Source: JAJKIP01 sp037200685 (GTDB lineage Bacteria > Bacteroidota > Bacteroidia > Chitinophagales > Chitinophagaceae). From it: 64,000 nucleotides of DNA. Made by a program: the position numbers and the translations under genes. Positions 47,866-57,680 of this stretch are shown in pieces; position 1 is the first letter of the stretch, and every line of letters starts with the position of its first letter. The notes beneath the pieces are model-generated. The model made no database searches, was not told the origin of the DNA, and worked only from the letters and a program-made list of their open reading frames with translations. The stretch lies in contig JBBCIG010000017.1 of the NCBI GenBank assembly GCA_037200685.1, forward strand, positions 1 to 64,000. The letters are read 5' to 3'.

Positions 47866-49008
47866 CTATTCGCCTGCTTCAACAAATTTTAAACATACCG
47901 GCTTACTGACTTCTATTTTACTACCTGTAGGAGAAAGCATTCCTGTTTTCTGATCCCGTTTAAAAATGATGATTTCATTCGTATCCTGGTTAGCAACTAA
48001 CAAAAATTCGCCCCCGGGTGTAATTGCAAAATTTCGCGGGGTTCTGCCCAATACGGATTGCCTGCCGATCATGGTAAGCTCTCCTTTTTTATTAATAGAA
48101 TAAATTGCTATCTCATTTGCCCGTCCGCGATTGGATGCGTAAAGAAATTTTCCATCCGGTGAAATATGTATATCAGCTCCTGATCCCGTGCCTGTAAAAT
48201 CAGGCGAAACCATACTTATGGTCTGTTTGGCTTTCAATTTCCCTTTACCATAATCAAATGCCATCACAGCCCCTTTCATTTCCAGGACAAGATAAGCCCA
48301 CTTTCCATTGGGATGGAAAGTCAGGTGACGGGGGCCACCTCCAATAGAGTCGATGGTAATAAAGGCCGGCTGCGCTGGTAAAAGCAACTCGCTGCTCTTA
48401 ATATCCGGCCGGTACTGGTATACCCTGTCCGTTCCCAGGTCAGGAGCAAACAGGTATTTTTTATCAGGTGACCACACAACGGAATGAACATGCGGTTTAT
48501 CCTGCCTTTGTTTATTTACACTGCTTCCTTCATGTTGGATTGTCCGTGCTTTTCCTTCTATCAATGAACCATCTGAAGCAAGCGGAGCAACGGTTACGCT
48601 TCCGCCATCATAATTGGCAGTCACCGCCATTGTTTTTCCTTTGTCTACAGATACATAAGCCGATCCAACCGTCGGCACTTTATTCAAAAACTTCAGCGTG
48701 CCGGTTGATGCATCAAAGGCATAGGCGTTCAGGCTTCCGTTCTTTGCTTCACTAACGGCATATACATTTTTCCGGTCATCGCTAACAGCTAAATAAGAAG
48801 CATTGGAAAGTTCAGTAACAGGCTGTTCCTGCGAAAAATCTCCTGTTTCTGTATTGAAGCGATATACATGAATACCGTTCGGCTTACCGGAAGCGGCATA
48901 AGTTCCTATAAGAAGGTGATATTCCTTTTTTGTATTCTTCTGTGCAAAAAGAAAAGGGGCACTTAAGAAAAAAGTACTTAACAGGCTTATAAAGTGTTTC
49001 ATTGGCAA
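47866..49008 (-). CDS. exported seven-bladed lactonase (6-phosphogluconolactonase-like family)
   Basis: Lactonase-family beta-propeller, 380 residues, with signal peptide (MKHFISLLSTFFLSAPFLFA from the third residue). Family signs are LLIGTYAASGKPNGIHVYRF, the repeats SNASYLAVSDDRK and GSAYVSVDKGKTMAVTANYDGGSV, HVHSVVWSPDKKYLFAPDLGTDRV and GGGPRHLTFHPNGKWAYL. Members hydrolyse 6-phosphogluconolactone or other sugar lactones; export excludes a phosphorylated substrate. In this setting it would open the lactone made by the PQQ dehydrogenases. Own promoter region with a triple 11-bp repeat 80-106 bp upstream. Confidence 0.85.
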   Translation of the reverse strand: MPMKHFISLLSTFFLSAPFLFAQKNTKKEYHLLIGTYAASGKPNGIHVYRFNTETGDFSQEQPVTELSNASYLAVSDDRKNVYAVSEAKNGSLNAYAFDASTGTLKFLNKVPTVGSAYVSVDKGKTMAVTANYDGGSVTVAPLASDGSLIEGKARTIQHEGSSVNKQRQDKPHVHSVVWSPDKKYLFAPDLGTDRVYQYRPDIKSSELLLPAQPAFITIDSIGGGPRHLTFHPNGKWAYLVLEMKGAVMAFDYGKGKLKAKQTISMVSPDFTGTGSGADIHISPDGKFLYASNRGRANEIAIYSINKKGELTMIGRQSVLGRTPRNFAITPGGEFLLVANQDTNEIIIFKRDQKTGMLSPTGSKIEVSKPVCLKFVEAGE

Positions 49009-49403
49009 TGCAGATAAGATAAATATTTCTTTTAAAAGAGGAAGTTACTATTTACATAGTATTTGCAAACGAAAATAGTAGTTACAGGATAATTATAGGT
49101 TAATTAATAATTAATTGCTGTATTAAAAAATACTATGTATCCCCAACCAATCAATTAAATAATTTATCAGTCTCCAATCAATTTTACAATTGGTTCGAAA
49201 TTTTTCCAATTCATTTTTTACAAATCTCTTTATACCTGCACTCATCGAATCACTCACTAAACTTGTCTTCTTTAAGAAACTGCAAATCTTATCAAATATA
49301 AGAGAGAAATATATCCATCCAGAACCAGCGAATACTAATATTTTGTTGATACAATCTAAGTTCAAAATCGCAGGCTTATTTATCATGGCACAGAAAGTTC
49401 TAT
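49009..49403. other. 395-bp intergenic region
   Basis: Holds the repeat site at 49088-49114. Overlapping short frames on both strands (87 and 92 codons) have no recognisable domain and are not called as genes. Confidence 0.45.
49088..49114 (-). promoter_or_regulatory. candidate operator: triple 11-bp direct repeat
   Basis: On the minus strand TTAAT (49114-49110), TTAAC (49103-49099) and TTATC (49092-49088), exact 11-bp spacing, followed by CTGTAAC. Upstream of the lactonase. Confidence 0.5.
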
Positions 49404-52247
49404 TTAGAATCCCTTCTTTTCTGTATCAGATCCATAAATTTTGCTCGCCGCCTCGTTATTTTCCTTAAACCCGGAGCTATAAGAGTTATTGGTTACCTCT
49501 GTTGATACACCGGTGGCGTGTTGTCTCACATACACGTTATTGGCGCTAGCCTCCCCTGGCATTCGTTGTGCGAAGTAAGAAGAATAAACATTCACTTTTC
49601 CGCCTATGTTGTCTATGGCGGGAGCACCAGACCGCTGGAAGTTTGCCTGCTGAAAACGCACTGTACCGCTATTGATGATAGCCCCAATGGTAGGACTTCC
49701 CCAAAATGCAGTGTTGTACAGAATAAGTTTAGCATTAGGATCAACTTTTTTTGTATTAGGGTCACGTCCCATCAAAACATATGACCGCACAGGCTCTGCA
49801 GTTCGTGTACAAACCAATTCGGAATTGATCGCAATTATTTTAGTTTTACTGTCGGCATCTTCTACAAACAAAGAAAACGAGCATCCGTCTGAACCGTGCC
49901 CAATTACTGTCATTTCTCCGGGATACTTACCGGTTATTTCATCTTTCAGAAAATGTAAACCGTAGAATGATCCATAAACGAAATTGTTGAAGATCGTTTG
50001 GTTTTTAATATCGGCGAATTTAAGTGCGCTGCAATTTGATTGCAGGAAACGTGATAACCCTACTCTCGGATATCCCTGTCCGCCTTGCGGCACTCTTGAT
50101 CCGTAATGCGGATTGAGTTGCATATTCCGGATAAATCCTCCCTGAGCGCCCCCACCTACCCAAATACCGGCTCTTGCGAGTACGCCGGCAAAATAATCAA
50201 CATAGTGCCCGCTGGAGTTGTAAGTAGCGAGGTCTATTCCTTTATCGCCGGGCCCTATCGTTATATTAACAATGTATACGTTTGGTCCTTGTCCCTGTAT
50301 AAGAAACGGAGTGGGCCTTGGGTTCTCAGCACTAAAACCATCTGTTGCTAAATTGATCTGCGAAATGGTTAATCCCCTGATACCCGCGCCTTTTTCCAGT
50401 TGTATCAGCGAAGCGCCTTTTTCCCCGGTTGCACCACCGGCATAAGTGGTAAATATTCCAACACCACCACTTTGCGTATGATGTTGTACATCCCAGTTTC
50501 CCCGCAATTCAACACCTGAAGGAACTTTGATGGGATTGTTCACTAAATATCTTCCACCCGGCAAATACAATGTACCGCCACCGGCAGCTTTAAGATCGTT
50601 AAGTGCTTTTTGCAATTGGGCTGATACATCTTCTGTAGGTTGATCATTGTTAAACCCTGTTGCTTTCGGCAGATCAACTTTCAACACTTTGTTTGACACC
50701 GGTTTCGGGTGTATCCTAATATCTGTTACTACATTCTTAGGTATCGGATCAAACAAATATTGCTTGCCATTATTGATCTCAACCTTGGCGGACTTACTTT
50801 CATTTTTGATTTCCAATTTGCCATTATAACCGGAGTTCACTGATCTGATCGTATTCACGTCCGGGCCAAGGAACACATGACCGGCTGGCTTTTTAAACTC
50901 AGTCTGGGCCATCAGTACATTACCATTATTAATTTTAAGCGCATAATCGCTATAGTTGCTGAACGTACAGCTTTCAAATGATATGACTCCATCACTACCA
51001 TCACTGACAATGGGGCCAGTGAATTCTACACCATTGAATTGAACGGAAGTTTTGAAATCCTTATAGAAATACACGGCCTTACCATCTTTTGCTGCTCCGA
51101 AAGTAGAGTTGGAAATAAGCAGGCCATATGGGTTTACGGACTGGATATAGATACCGGTATCGCAATTTTTGATATCAATCCCGAAAAACTGCGCATTGGG
51201 CGAATCCTGGAAACCGGGTTCTCTTCCTACCCACATACCTGTCTTGTAATCGGATACATACAGATCAGAAACATATTCCCAATCGGAGCGGTGCATATTG
51301 AATCCTGTACCGTTCGCTTTCGTATATGCGGCCACCTTTGCAAGAGTGGGTGAACCAGGCAGACCTGAATTGGCCCAGTACTTCGGATTGATTTTGACCT
51401 TCTCAATACGTCCGATATCGGTGCAGACATGCACTTCAATTCCCGTACTAAGGGCGGTCATATAGCTGTTTAAAATATAATGAAGTTCGCCGGGAGCGGC
51501 ATAAAAACCATTATAGGAATTTACGAGTGTTACATTCTCGATCGTTACACAATCGCCATTTGGCTGAAATAATGTCCATGGATAGGGCTTTATATCATTA
51601 ATGTCCTGTTCGGGATACCAAATGGACAGGTTCGTCACACCTGTTCCCGAATTCATATCTATAAATCTGTCAGCTATGCTGGTATAGGTAGTACGGAGTG
51701 CATTGCCAGCCTGTGCATCATTCCACCAGCTTTCAACCGCTCCGTTATAATTGGGTGAGTTTTTACCAACACGTACTTCAAGAATGGTTCCTAAAACTTT
51801 CCCTTTGTTTAAATCTGGATTCGCCCAGTCACCACGGAGTTGCACACTTGTTGGGAGATTCAACACATACTGGTGTTCGAAGTCTTTCATTACTTCTTCG
51901 GTGCCCTTACGAACCCTCACCTTTTTGGAGGCGGTTTGCTGGCTGCGGAATTCATAATTGCCTGCCGGAATGTACACGACGCCACCTCCATTATTATATG
52001 CAGCATCAATAGCAGCCTGGAAAGCAGGTCTGTTATCAAACCCCGGCTGTGCCTTTGCGCCAAATTTCGGATCGGTCACTACAAAGTCAGCAATAGCCCA
52101 ATCTTTTGTAGGATACAGTGTTTTTATACTTTGTTGAATCGTTTGCGGTCTATTCCCACCTGGTTGGGCCATAGCAATGTTTGCAATAAAGATTGCAAGG
52201 ATAGCAATCCTGCGTGGCAGAGCAATTGTCTTTTTCATATACCCCAA
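49404..52247 (-). CDS. pectate-lyase-superfamily protein with two parallel beta-helices
   Basis: 947-residue secreted protein (start M1 or M4; signal about 10-30). Two Pectate_lyase_3/GH28-related units are visible: the first begins at about residue 50 with DFVVTDPKFGA and DNRPAFQAAIDAAYNNGGGVVYIPAGNYEF, the second at about residue 560 with DVSAQLQKALNDLKAAGGGTLYLPGGRY. Each is followed by many short beta-helix turns. Family members cut or bind polygalacturonate or other uronic-acid polymers, but many are only called by fold, and I cannot point to catalytic residues. Upstream it has a triple TTAAT-type site. Confidence 0.82.
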   Translation of the reverse strand: MGYMKKTIALPRRIAILAIFIANIAMAQPGGNRPQTIQQSIKTLYPTKDWAIADFVVTDPKFGAKAQPGFDNRPAFQAAIDAAYNNGGGVVYIPAGNYEFRSQQTASKKVRVRKGTEEVMKDFEHQYVLNLPTSVQLRGDWANPDLNKGKVLGTILEVRVGKNSPNYNGAVESWWNDAQAGNALRTTYTSIADRFIDMNSGTGVTNLSIWYPEQDINDIKPYPWTLFQPNGDCVTIENVTLVNSYNGFYAAPGELHYILNSYMTALSTGIEVHVCTDIGRIEKVKINPKYWANSGLPGSPTLAKVAAYTKANGTGFNMHRSDWEYVSDLYVSDYKTGMWVGREPGFQDSPNAQFFGIDIKNCDTGIYIQSVNPYGLLISNSTFGAAKDGKAVYFYKDFKTSVQFNGVEFTGPIVSDGSDGVISFESCTFSNYSDYALKINNGNVLMAQTEFKKPAGHVFLGPDVNTIRSVNSGYNGKLEIKNESKSAKVEINNGKQYLFDPIPKNVVTDIRIHPKPVSNKVLKVDLPKATGFNNDQPTEDVSAQLQKALNDLKAAGGGTLYLPGGRYLVNNPIKVPSGVELRGNWDVQHHTQSGGVGIFTTYAGGATGEKGASLIQLEKGAGIRGLTISQINLATDGFSAENPRPTPFLIQGQGPNVYIVNITIGPGDKGIDLATYNSSGHYVDYFAGVLARAGIWVGGGAQGGFIRNMQLNPHYGSRVPQGGQGYPRVGLSRFLQSNCSALKFADIKNQTIFNNFVYGSFYGLHFLKDEITGKYPGEMTVIGHGSDGCSFSLFVEDADSKTKIIAINSELVCTRTAEPVRSYVLMGRDPNTKKVDPNAKLILYNTAFWGSPTIGAIINSGTVRFQQANFQRSGAPAIDNIGGKVNVYSSYFAQRMPGEASANNVYVRQHATGVSTEVTNNSYSSGFKENNEAASKIYGSDTEKKGF

Positions 52248-52274
52248 TATAAGAAAGCGGACAGGCGATAGTGA

Positions 52275-52302
52275 TTAATAAAAGCTTAATCGGAAAATTA
52301 AG
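52275..52302. promoter_or_regulatory. candidate operator: TTAAT triplet, 11 and 12 bp
   Basis: TTAAT at 52275, TTAAT at 52286 and TTAAG at 52298, followed by CGCT. It lies 28-55 bp upstream of the pectate-lyase-fold gene. CTTAAT and ATTAAG also form an inverted pair. Confidence 0.4.
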
Positions 52303-52416
52303 CGCTCCGAAGATTAATAATTATTATTCTGCGCAAGATTTAAAACAGGAAGACATCAAAGGCGGTCGCCTAACAAACCGAAAACATTTTTCTACCAGTG
52401 GTTATTAATCTTAGTT

Positions 52417-53796
52417 TTAAAATTCGAGGCGGATTACCGAAGCCGATGGGTCGGGCGCCTTTTCAGGGACACTAACGATCATTTCCCCGGTTGCAGATGG
52501 GATTATAGATAAAGCATGACCATTCGCAAGCAGTTTTGCTGAAGAAGGAAAGGCTTTAATGCCCGGTACGATGAGTTTACCATCCTTCGGCCATTGGAAA
52601 ACGAAAAGATAAAGTGTTGTGCCGGCTTTCCCTTCTTTGCGTGTGCACCTACCCCAGTCCAGTGCAGGTAGTGGGCTTGCCTTGGTTTCATAAATGGCCT
52701 CCCCATTTATTTTCATCCATTGGCCGATCTTCTTCAGCGTGTCAATGCTTTGCTGAGGGAATGTGCCATCTGGCTTTGGGCCGACATTAAGAAGATAATT
52801 GCCGCCTTTGGAAGCAATATCGGCCAGGTTCTGAATCAACGTTTTTGCTGATTTCCAATTATTATCAGATGTACGATAGCCCCAGGTTCCATTCATTGTC
52901 ATACAGGTTTCCCAATTTATCCTGTCAAGTTCACTTTGAGTGGGGATTCTTTGTTCCGGTGTTTTAGTATCTCCGGGAAAGTTTGGCCGTTTTAACCGGT
53001 CATTTGTAATAATATTTGGCTGAAGTTTTAGTAATGCCTGGAGTTTTAGAGCAGCTGTATCAGTCATACCCGTTGGTGTATCCCACCATAAAACAGAAAC
53101 TTCGCCGTAATTGGTTAACAGTTCTCTCACCTGTGGTACCGAAACTCTATCAATATATTCATCAAAGGTGGAAGTTTCCTGTGCCGGATCCCAATGCCCG
53201 CTATGATCTTTAGTATAGGCATCTATCTTGCTGGAATCCGGGTTAGACCATCCTACGGAAGATAAGTTGCGGGTAACACTTCCCCCAGGATTATTCCAGT
53301 CCTGCGCCTGTGAATAGTAAAACCCTAATTTCATTCCATGCCTTTTGCAGGCTTCCGCAAGTTGTTTCAGGATGTCTTTTCCATACGGGGTGGCATCAAC
53401 AATATTCCATTTACTGGCACTGCTTTTAAACAAAGCAAACCCATCATGGTGCTTGGCAGTGATCACAATATATTTCATGCCGGAAGCTTTGGCGACTTTC
53501 ACCCACTCATCCGCATTGAATTTAACCGGGTTAAAGTGCCTGGCAGAATCCTGGTATTCAGCAATAGGAATCTTCATCACGTTCATAATCCATTCCGCAC
53601 CCTTGCCGCGTTGTTCATGGTCATGATATACCCCGGCCCATTGCGAATAAACTCCCCAGTGGATGAACATCCCGAAGCGGGCATCATGCCACCATTTCAG
53701 GCGTTCTGCATCCGAAAGGTTTTGTGCAGACAGGTAATTAAGAAACAGCAACAATGCTGAAACGATGGCAAGTAATTTTTTCATGTATACGTACAA
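52417..53796 (-). CDS. GH29 alpha-L-fucosidase
   Basis: Exported exo-alpha-L-fucosidase, 459 residues, retaining mechanism. The signal begins at M5 (MKKLLAIVSALLLFLNYLSA). GH29 signatures are WWHDARFGMFIHWGVYS, KYIVITAKHHDGFALF, GFYYSQAQDW, VSVLWWDTPTG with the nucleophile expected at D239, and GGNYLLNVGPKPDG. The length corresponds to the catalytic domain with a small C-terminal beta domain. It would remove fucose from N-glycans or plant polysaccharide, giving substrate for the FucP-type importer. Shares its upstream gap with the divergent MG2-type gene. Confidence 0.93.
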   Translation of the reverse strand: MYVYMKKLLAIVSALLLFLNYLSAQNLSDAERLKWWHDARFGMFIHWGVYSQWAGVYHDHEQRGKGAEWIMNVMKIPIAEYQDSARHFNPVKFNADEWVKVAKASGMKYIVITAKHHDGFALFKSSASKWNIVDATPYGKDILKQLAEACKRHGMKLGFYYSQAQDWNNPGGSVTRNLSSVGWSNPDSSKIDAYTKDHSGHWDPAQETSTFDEYIDRVSVPQVRELLTNYGEVSVLWWDTPTGMTDTAALKLQALLKLQPNIITNDRLKRPNFPGDTKTPEQRIPTQSELDRINWETCMTMNGTWGYRTSDNNWKSAKTLIQNLADIASKGGNYLLNVGPKPDGTFPQQSIDTLKKIGQWMKINGEAIYETKASPLPALDWGRCTRKEGKAGTTLYLFVFQWPKDGKLIVPGIKAFPSSAKLLANGHALSIIPSATGEMIVSVPEKAPDPSASVIRLEF

Positions 53797-53823
53797 TATA
53801 ATAATAGTGAGGGCACAAAGGGA

Positions 53824-53852
53824 TTAATAAACTCTTAATTGGGAAAATTAAT
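53824..53852. promoter_or_regulatory. candidate operator in the divergent GH29 / MG2-type gap
   Basis: TTAAT at 53824, 53835 and 53848 (11 and 13 bp), followed by CGCTTTAG. The stretch to about 53895 is closely matched by 57601-57672. Confidence 0.42.
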
Positions 53853-53931
53853 CGCTTTAGAAGTCCTGAAAATGTATATTTCCCGATTAGAGTAATTCTA
53901 TCTTAGTATTCAGCCGACCAAAAAAACGATT

Positions 53932-56753
53932 ATGCTGCTATTTCGCAGGATGAAAAAAAATTTCTCCCACCCGGTTAGTATCTATCATGTCTTGCTCTGT
54001 TATTGTTTATTCTTTTTCAATACGGCCCGGTCGCAACCCGCTTCTTCTTCTGATGCCTCTATGGCGGAGAAAATTTATTTACAGCCCGATAATAAGGTCT
54101 ATACTACTGATCAAACAATATGGTTTAAAGCCATTGTTACGCAGGCAAGCAACCACATACCCAGCAAAATCAGTGAGTTCTGTACGTGGACCTCATAGAT
54201 CCACAGGAGAATATAGTTGAGCAGAAACGGATAAAAATAGACGAGGGTTTTGGTAACGCTTCTTTCAACTGGCACCTAGTTATTCATATGGCATGTACCA
54301 GGTCCGGGCTTATACAGAATGGAACAAAAATTTCGGCTCCGGTTTTTTCTTTAAGGAATATGTGCTGATATCAGGACCTGAAGGGCCAACAGGAAAAAAA
54401 TGCAATTCAAAATGTAACGCTCATTGAAGAACAAAAAGGGCGACGTTTACAGCTTAGCCTCGATCCGGCTGTTGCGGACAGCCTCATGCAAAAAACAATT
54501 CCGATCTATATAACTCTTGATAAAAAAAGGATACCATCCAGCTTCGAAAAAAACAAGAGTGACCAATACCTGATTAATTACGCTATACCCCTTAATAGCC
54601 GCTTTGTAACACTGGGATTTGAAACGGAGAAACATATTCAGTACGTTAAAACAATTGTTCTGGATACCACTTACATGGATCTTCAGTTCTTTCCGGAAAG
54701 TGGCGAACTTATTCACGGACTTCCATCTTTACTGGGCGTTAAACTGCTACGCTATGATGGTAGGGGTATGCCTGCAGCGGGAACTATTACAAACAATAAG
54801 GACAGGTGCTTGCTTCATTTAAAACAAACGGAATTGGGAATGGGATCTGTATGGCTAAACCACGCAGACAGTAACGAAAAATATATTGCCAGGATTTTAT
54901 CACCCAGCAGGAACAATACTACCCCAAACCTATCCCTTGCCGGCGGTTACTGCAAAAGGGGCCATTTTATCTGTAAACAAAATGGAACAGAAAATCAGGT
55001 TGAACGTCCGTTCCAATATATAGACATGGATAGTATAATAGTGAGAGCTTCCTGCCGGGGTATTATTTATTACGATTTAAAAGGTAGATTAAAGAATTAC
55101 GCCTTCGAATATTCCCTGCCCTCAAATGCATTACCTGAGGGAATTATCAATTTCACACTCATGAGCCACGCAGGCATTCCGATAGCAGAAAGGCTTTATT
55201 TTAATGAACGGGCCGAATCCAGGATTCGCATTTCGGGTATTACAGACAAGCAAGCCTATACTCAACGTGAGAAAACCCAGATCTCCCTTGAGATTAAAGA
55301 CGGCGATGGTCTGCCCTTACCAGCCCATTTATCTGTAATGGCCTTTAACCGTTCGCAGCAGGGAACAATTCCCGATCTCCGGCAAGATATCCTTTCCTAT
55401 TTTTTACTTAGCTCAGACCTGAAAGGAGAAATAGAGAACCCTGGTTTTTACTTTTCAAAAAATGAAAATCATTTTAATGACCTGGATGCTTTGCTTCTTA
55501 CGCAGGGATGGAGTAAATATAATTATACCAGGGACGATGTTGCTTTTCAGTTTAAACCCGGAACCTTATTTTACAGTATCCGGTAATGTAAAAGGCAGTC
55601 TTTCAAACAAAAAAATTATGAAAGATGCCAACCTCACCTTAGTGACGCTTGACGATGTCCCACCATCTTTTACGAAGCAAAAAAACGGATAGCCTGGGAA
55701 GGTTTGCCTTTGCGCTTGATGATAGGTATGGACAGACAACGGATATCGTTATTCAAAGCAACAGTAAATCCAATAAAAAGCAGGACTATGTTGTTACACT
55801 CGATCAAAAACAACCGCCGGATGTAGCGTATGATCATCGCTGGTCGGTGCAAAAACCTGACAGTATAGTGCAAGCGTATATTAAAACCAGTATTGCAGGC
55901 AAAAAAGCGTTAGATGCGTATATCGACTCGGTTGAAGGACGTACACTAGAAGCTGTTGTAGTAAAAAGCAGGATACTATCAGATCAACAAAAACTGGTCA
56001 CCGAACAATATGGCGGGCCCAAAATCATAATTGACGGCAAAGCGATACAGGCTAAAGAAGAAAAATGGTCCTATGGTCTCTATAGTGTTTTAAAGTTCAG
56101 GTTCCCGGACCAGGTTACTATTTTCAGATTCAGGACCTCCCCCTAGTCCAATCATTAAACTTCCTATTGATGAAGCGGTATTTTATAACATCGCAGCCAT
56201 TGATGGAACATTATATGCAAGAATGAATAATAATATTGAGCTCACCTTAGTAGTAATGATGGAATACCGGTAAAGTATAACGAATACAATCTTATTGCTT
56301 CCCTTCCACCCAGCGAAGTAAGAAGCTTTGAGCTGATACCCCTTGCCAAAAATTTCAGGAAACTGTATGCCAGACAATCCCGGAACTATGTAATAATCCT
56401 AAAGCACCAACAGTTGGAAACGTGATTGCCATTTATACCTACGATGGAATGGGTTTGACAGGTTTAAGGCGGCTCGTCGGTTTTAAAAGGACAACTGTTG
56501 CGTGTTTTCACCTACCCGTGAATTTTACGCACCTAAATACGGAGAGTTAAAATCAGAAGATTGGCGAAAGCCCGATCAACGTAGCCTGGTACACTGGGAA
56601 CCCAATTTGAAATCAGATAGCACGGGCAGACAAACCCTGTCTTTTTATAATGCGGATGCTACCGGCAAAATACAAGTGGTAGTGGAAGCTATTTCTGAAA
56701 GCGGTGAATTAGGCTATCATGAATTTTTTTATGAAGTAAAGAAACGAGAGTAG
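53932..56753 (+). pseudogene. MG2-domain / TonB-plug-type large exported protein, heavily frameshifted
   Basis: About 940 residues in pieces 53932-54198, 54486-55586, 55649-56146 and 56502-56753, with shifted family sequence in between. Signal peptide, then an alpha-2-macroglobulin MG2-like domain (EKIYLQPDNKVYTTDQTIWFKA), later the plug-like region (KPDSIVQAYIKTS..., GGPKIIIDGK) and the C-terminal ATGKIQVVVEAISESGELGYHE. Bacteroidota carry many such proteins, 800-950 residues long, of unknown role, often paired with a small exported protein as here (56819). At least five reading-frame changes are needed. Divergent from the fucosidase. Confidence 0.62.
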
Positions 56754-56818
56754 CTGAGTATGCAATTACTTATATACATCTGTCTCTTTTTAATTATCGT
56801 AACCATTTAAAATAGTAT

Positions 56819-57528
56819 ATGAACCTCAAAAAGTTTATTGTCCCTGTACTGGCTTTTTTTTCTGCAGTTAATTGCTGTGCACAGGATACAACTGTGGTTT
56901 TAATTCCCGCAGGAAACTCAATACTTCAAATATTGACGCCGGCTAAACAATTTAAATATCCTCAATTCAGACCTGGAAAGGTTATGTTTAAAGACGGATC
57001 CATCGCATCCGCCCAACTTAATTATAGTTTTCTAACCGGGGAAGTGGAGTTTATCGGGCCTGCAAACGATACATTAGCTATTTCTGATGACAAGGCTACT
57101 TTGATTAAGGGACATATTGATTGATAGCACCGTTTTTTTTATAACAAAGATTATTTTGAACAAATAGCCAGCCATCCGGAAACAGGCCGGTTGGCAAAAA
57201 AGCAATTATATGTAGAAACGAATACAGAAAAAATCGGGGGCTATGGCATGGCCTCCCCTAATTCTTCTATTCAGACTTATGGTTCGCTCGGCGGCGATAA
57301 AGCATCATACCGCACTGGTTTAGTATCCATGAAAATCTGTTTCTTAAGTTAGCAGCAGACTATTTTGTAGAAAACAAGGATGACGAAATGCTGCCGGTGA
57401 ACAAGAAAATTTACTCAAACTTTTCCCTTCCAGGAAAAAAAGCAATAAATGATTACCTCGATAAAAACCAGGTAAATTTTAATCGTGAAGATGATCTGAA
57501 GCGATTGTTTCTTGCTATCAATAACTGA
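56819..57528 (+). pseudogene. small exported protein of unknown function, frameshifted
   Basis: Open from 56819 to 57124 with a good signal peptide (MNLKKFIVPVLAFFSAVNCCA), then shifted but still protein-like up to a TGA at 57526-57528 (for example KKAINDYLDKNQVNFNREDD near the end). Total about 236 residues. FKYPQFRPGKVMFKDGS and SFLTGEVEFIGPANDTL suggest a beta-rich domain. I do not recognise a function. It follows the MG2-type gene by 65 bp and is probably its partner. Confidence 0.5.
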
Positions 57529-57602
57529 GGCAGCTATAGAATCATATAGAGCTTAAGATTATTACTATTACCCTTGTATAAAAAAAGTAGCCGGGGATAG
57601 GA

Positions 57603-57631
57603 TTAATAAACTCTTAATGGGAAAAATTAAC
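57603..57631. promoter_or_regulatory. candidate operator: TTAAT triplet, 11 and 13 bp
   Basis: TTAAT at 57603, TTAAT at 57614 and TTAAC at 57627, followed by CGCTTTAG, 50-78 bp upstream of the DUF1080 gene at 57681. Near copy of the site at 53824. Confidence 0.42.
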
Positions 57632-57680
57632 CGCTTTAGGGGTTCGTAAAATGTATATTACCGGATTAACCTGATAAACG

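Noticed and set aside
49123..49468. Overlapping open frames of 87 codons (minus) and 92 codons (plus) in the 395-bp gap
   Set aside because: No recognisable domain, A/T-rich composition, and they overlap the candidate operator region or run into the next gene; more likely non-coding.
51840..52271. Antisense frame of 143 codons opposite the start of the pectate-lyase-fold gene
   Set aside because: Rich in unusual residue order with no domain; shadow frame.
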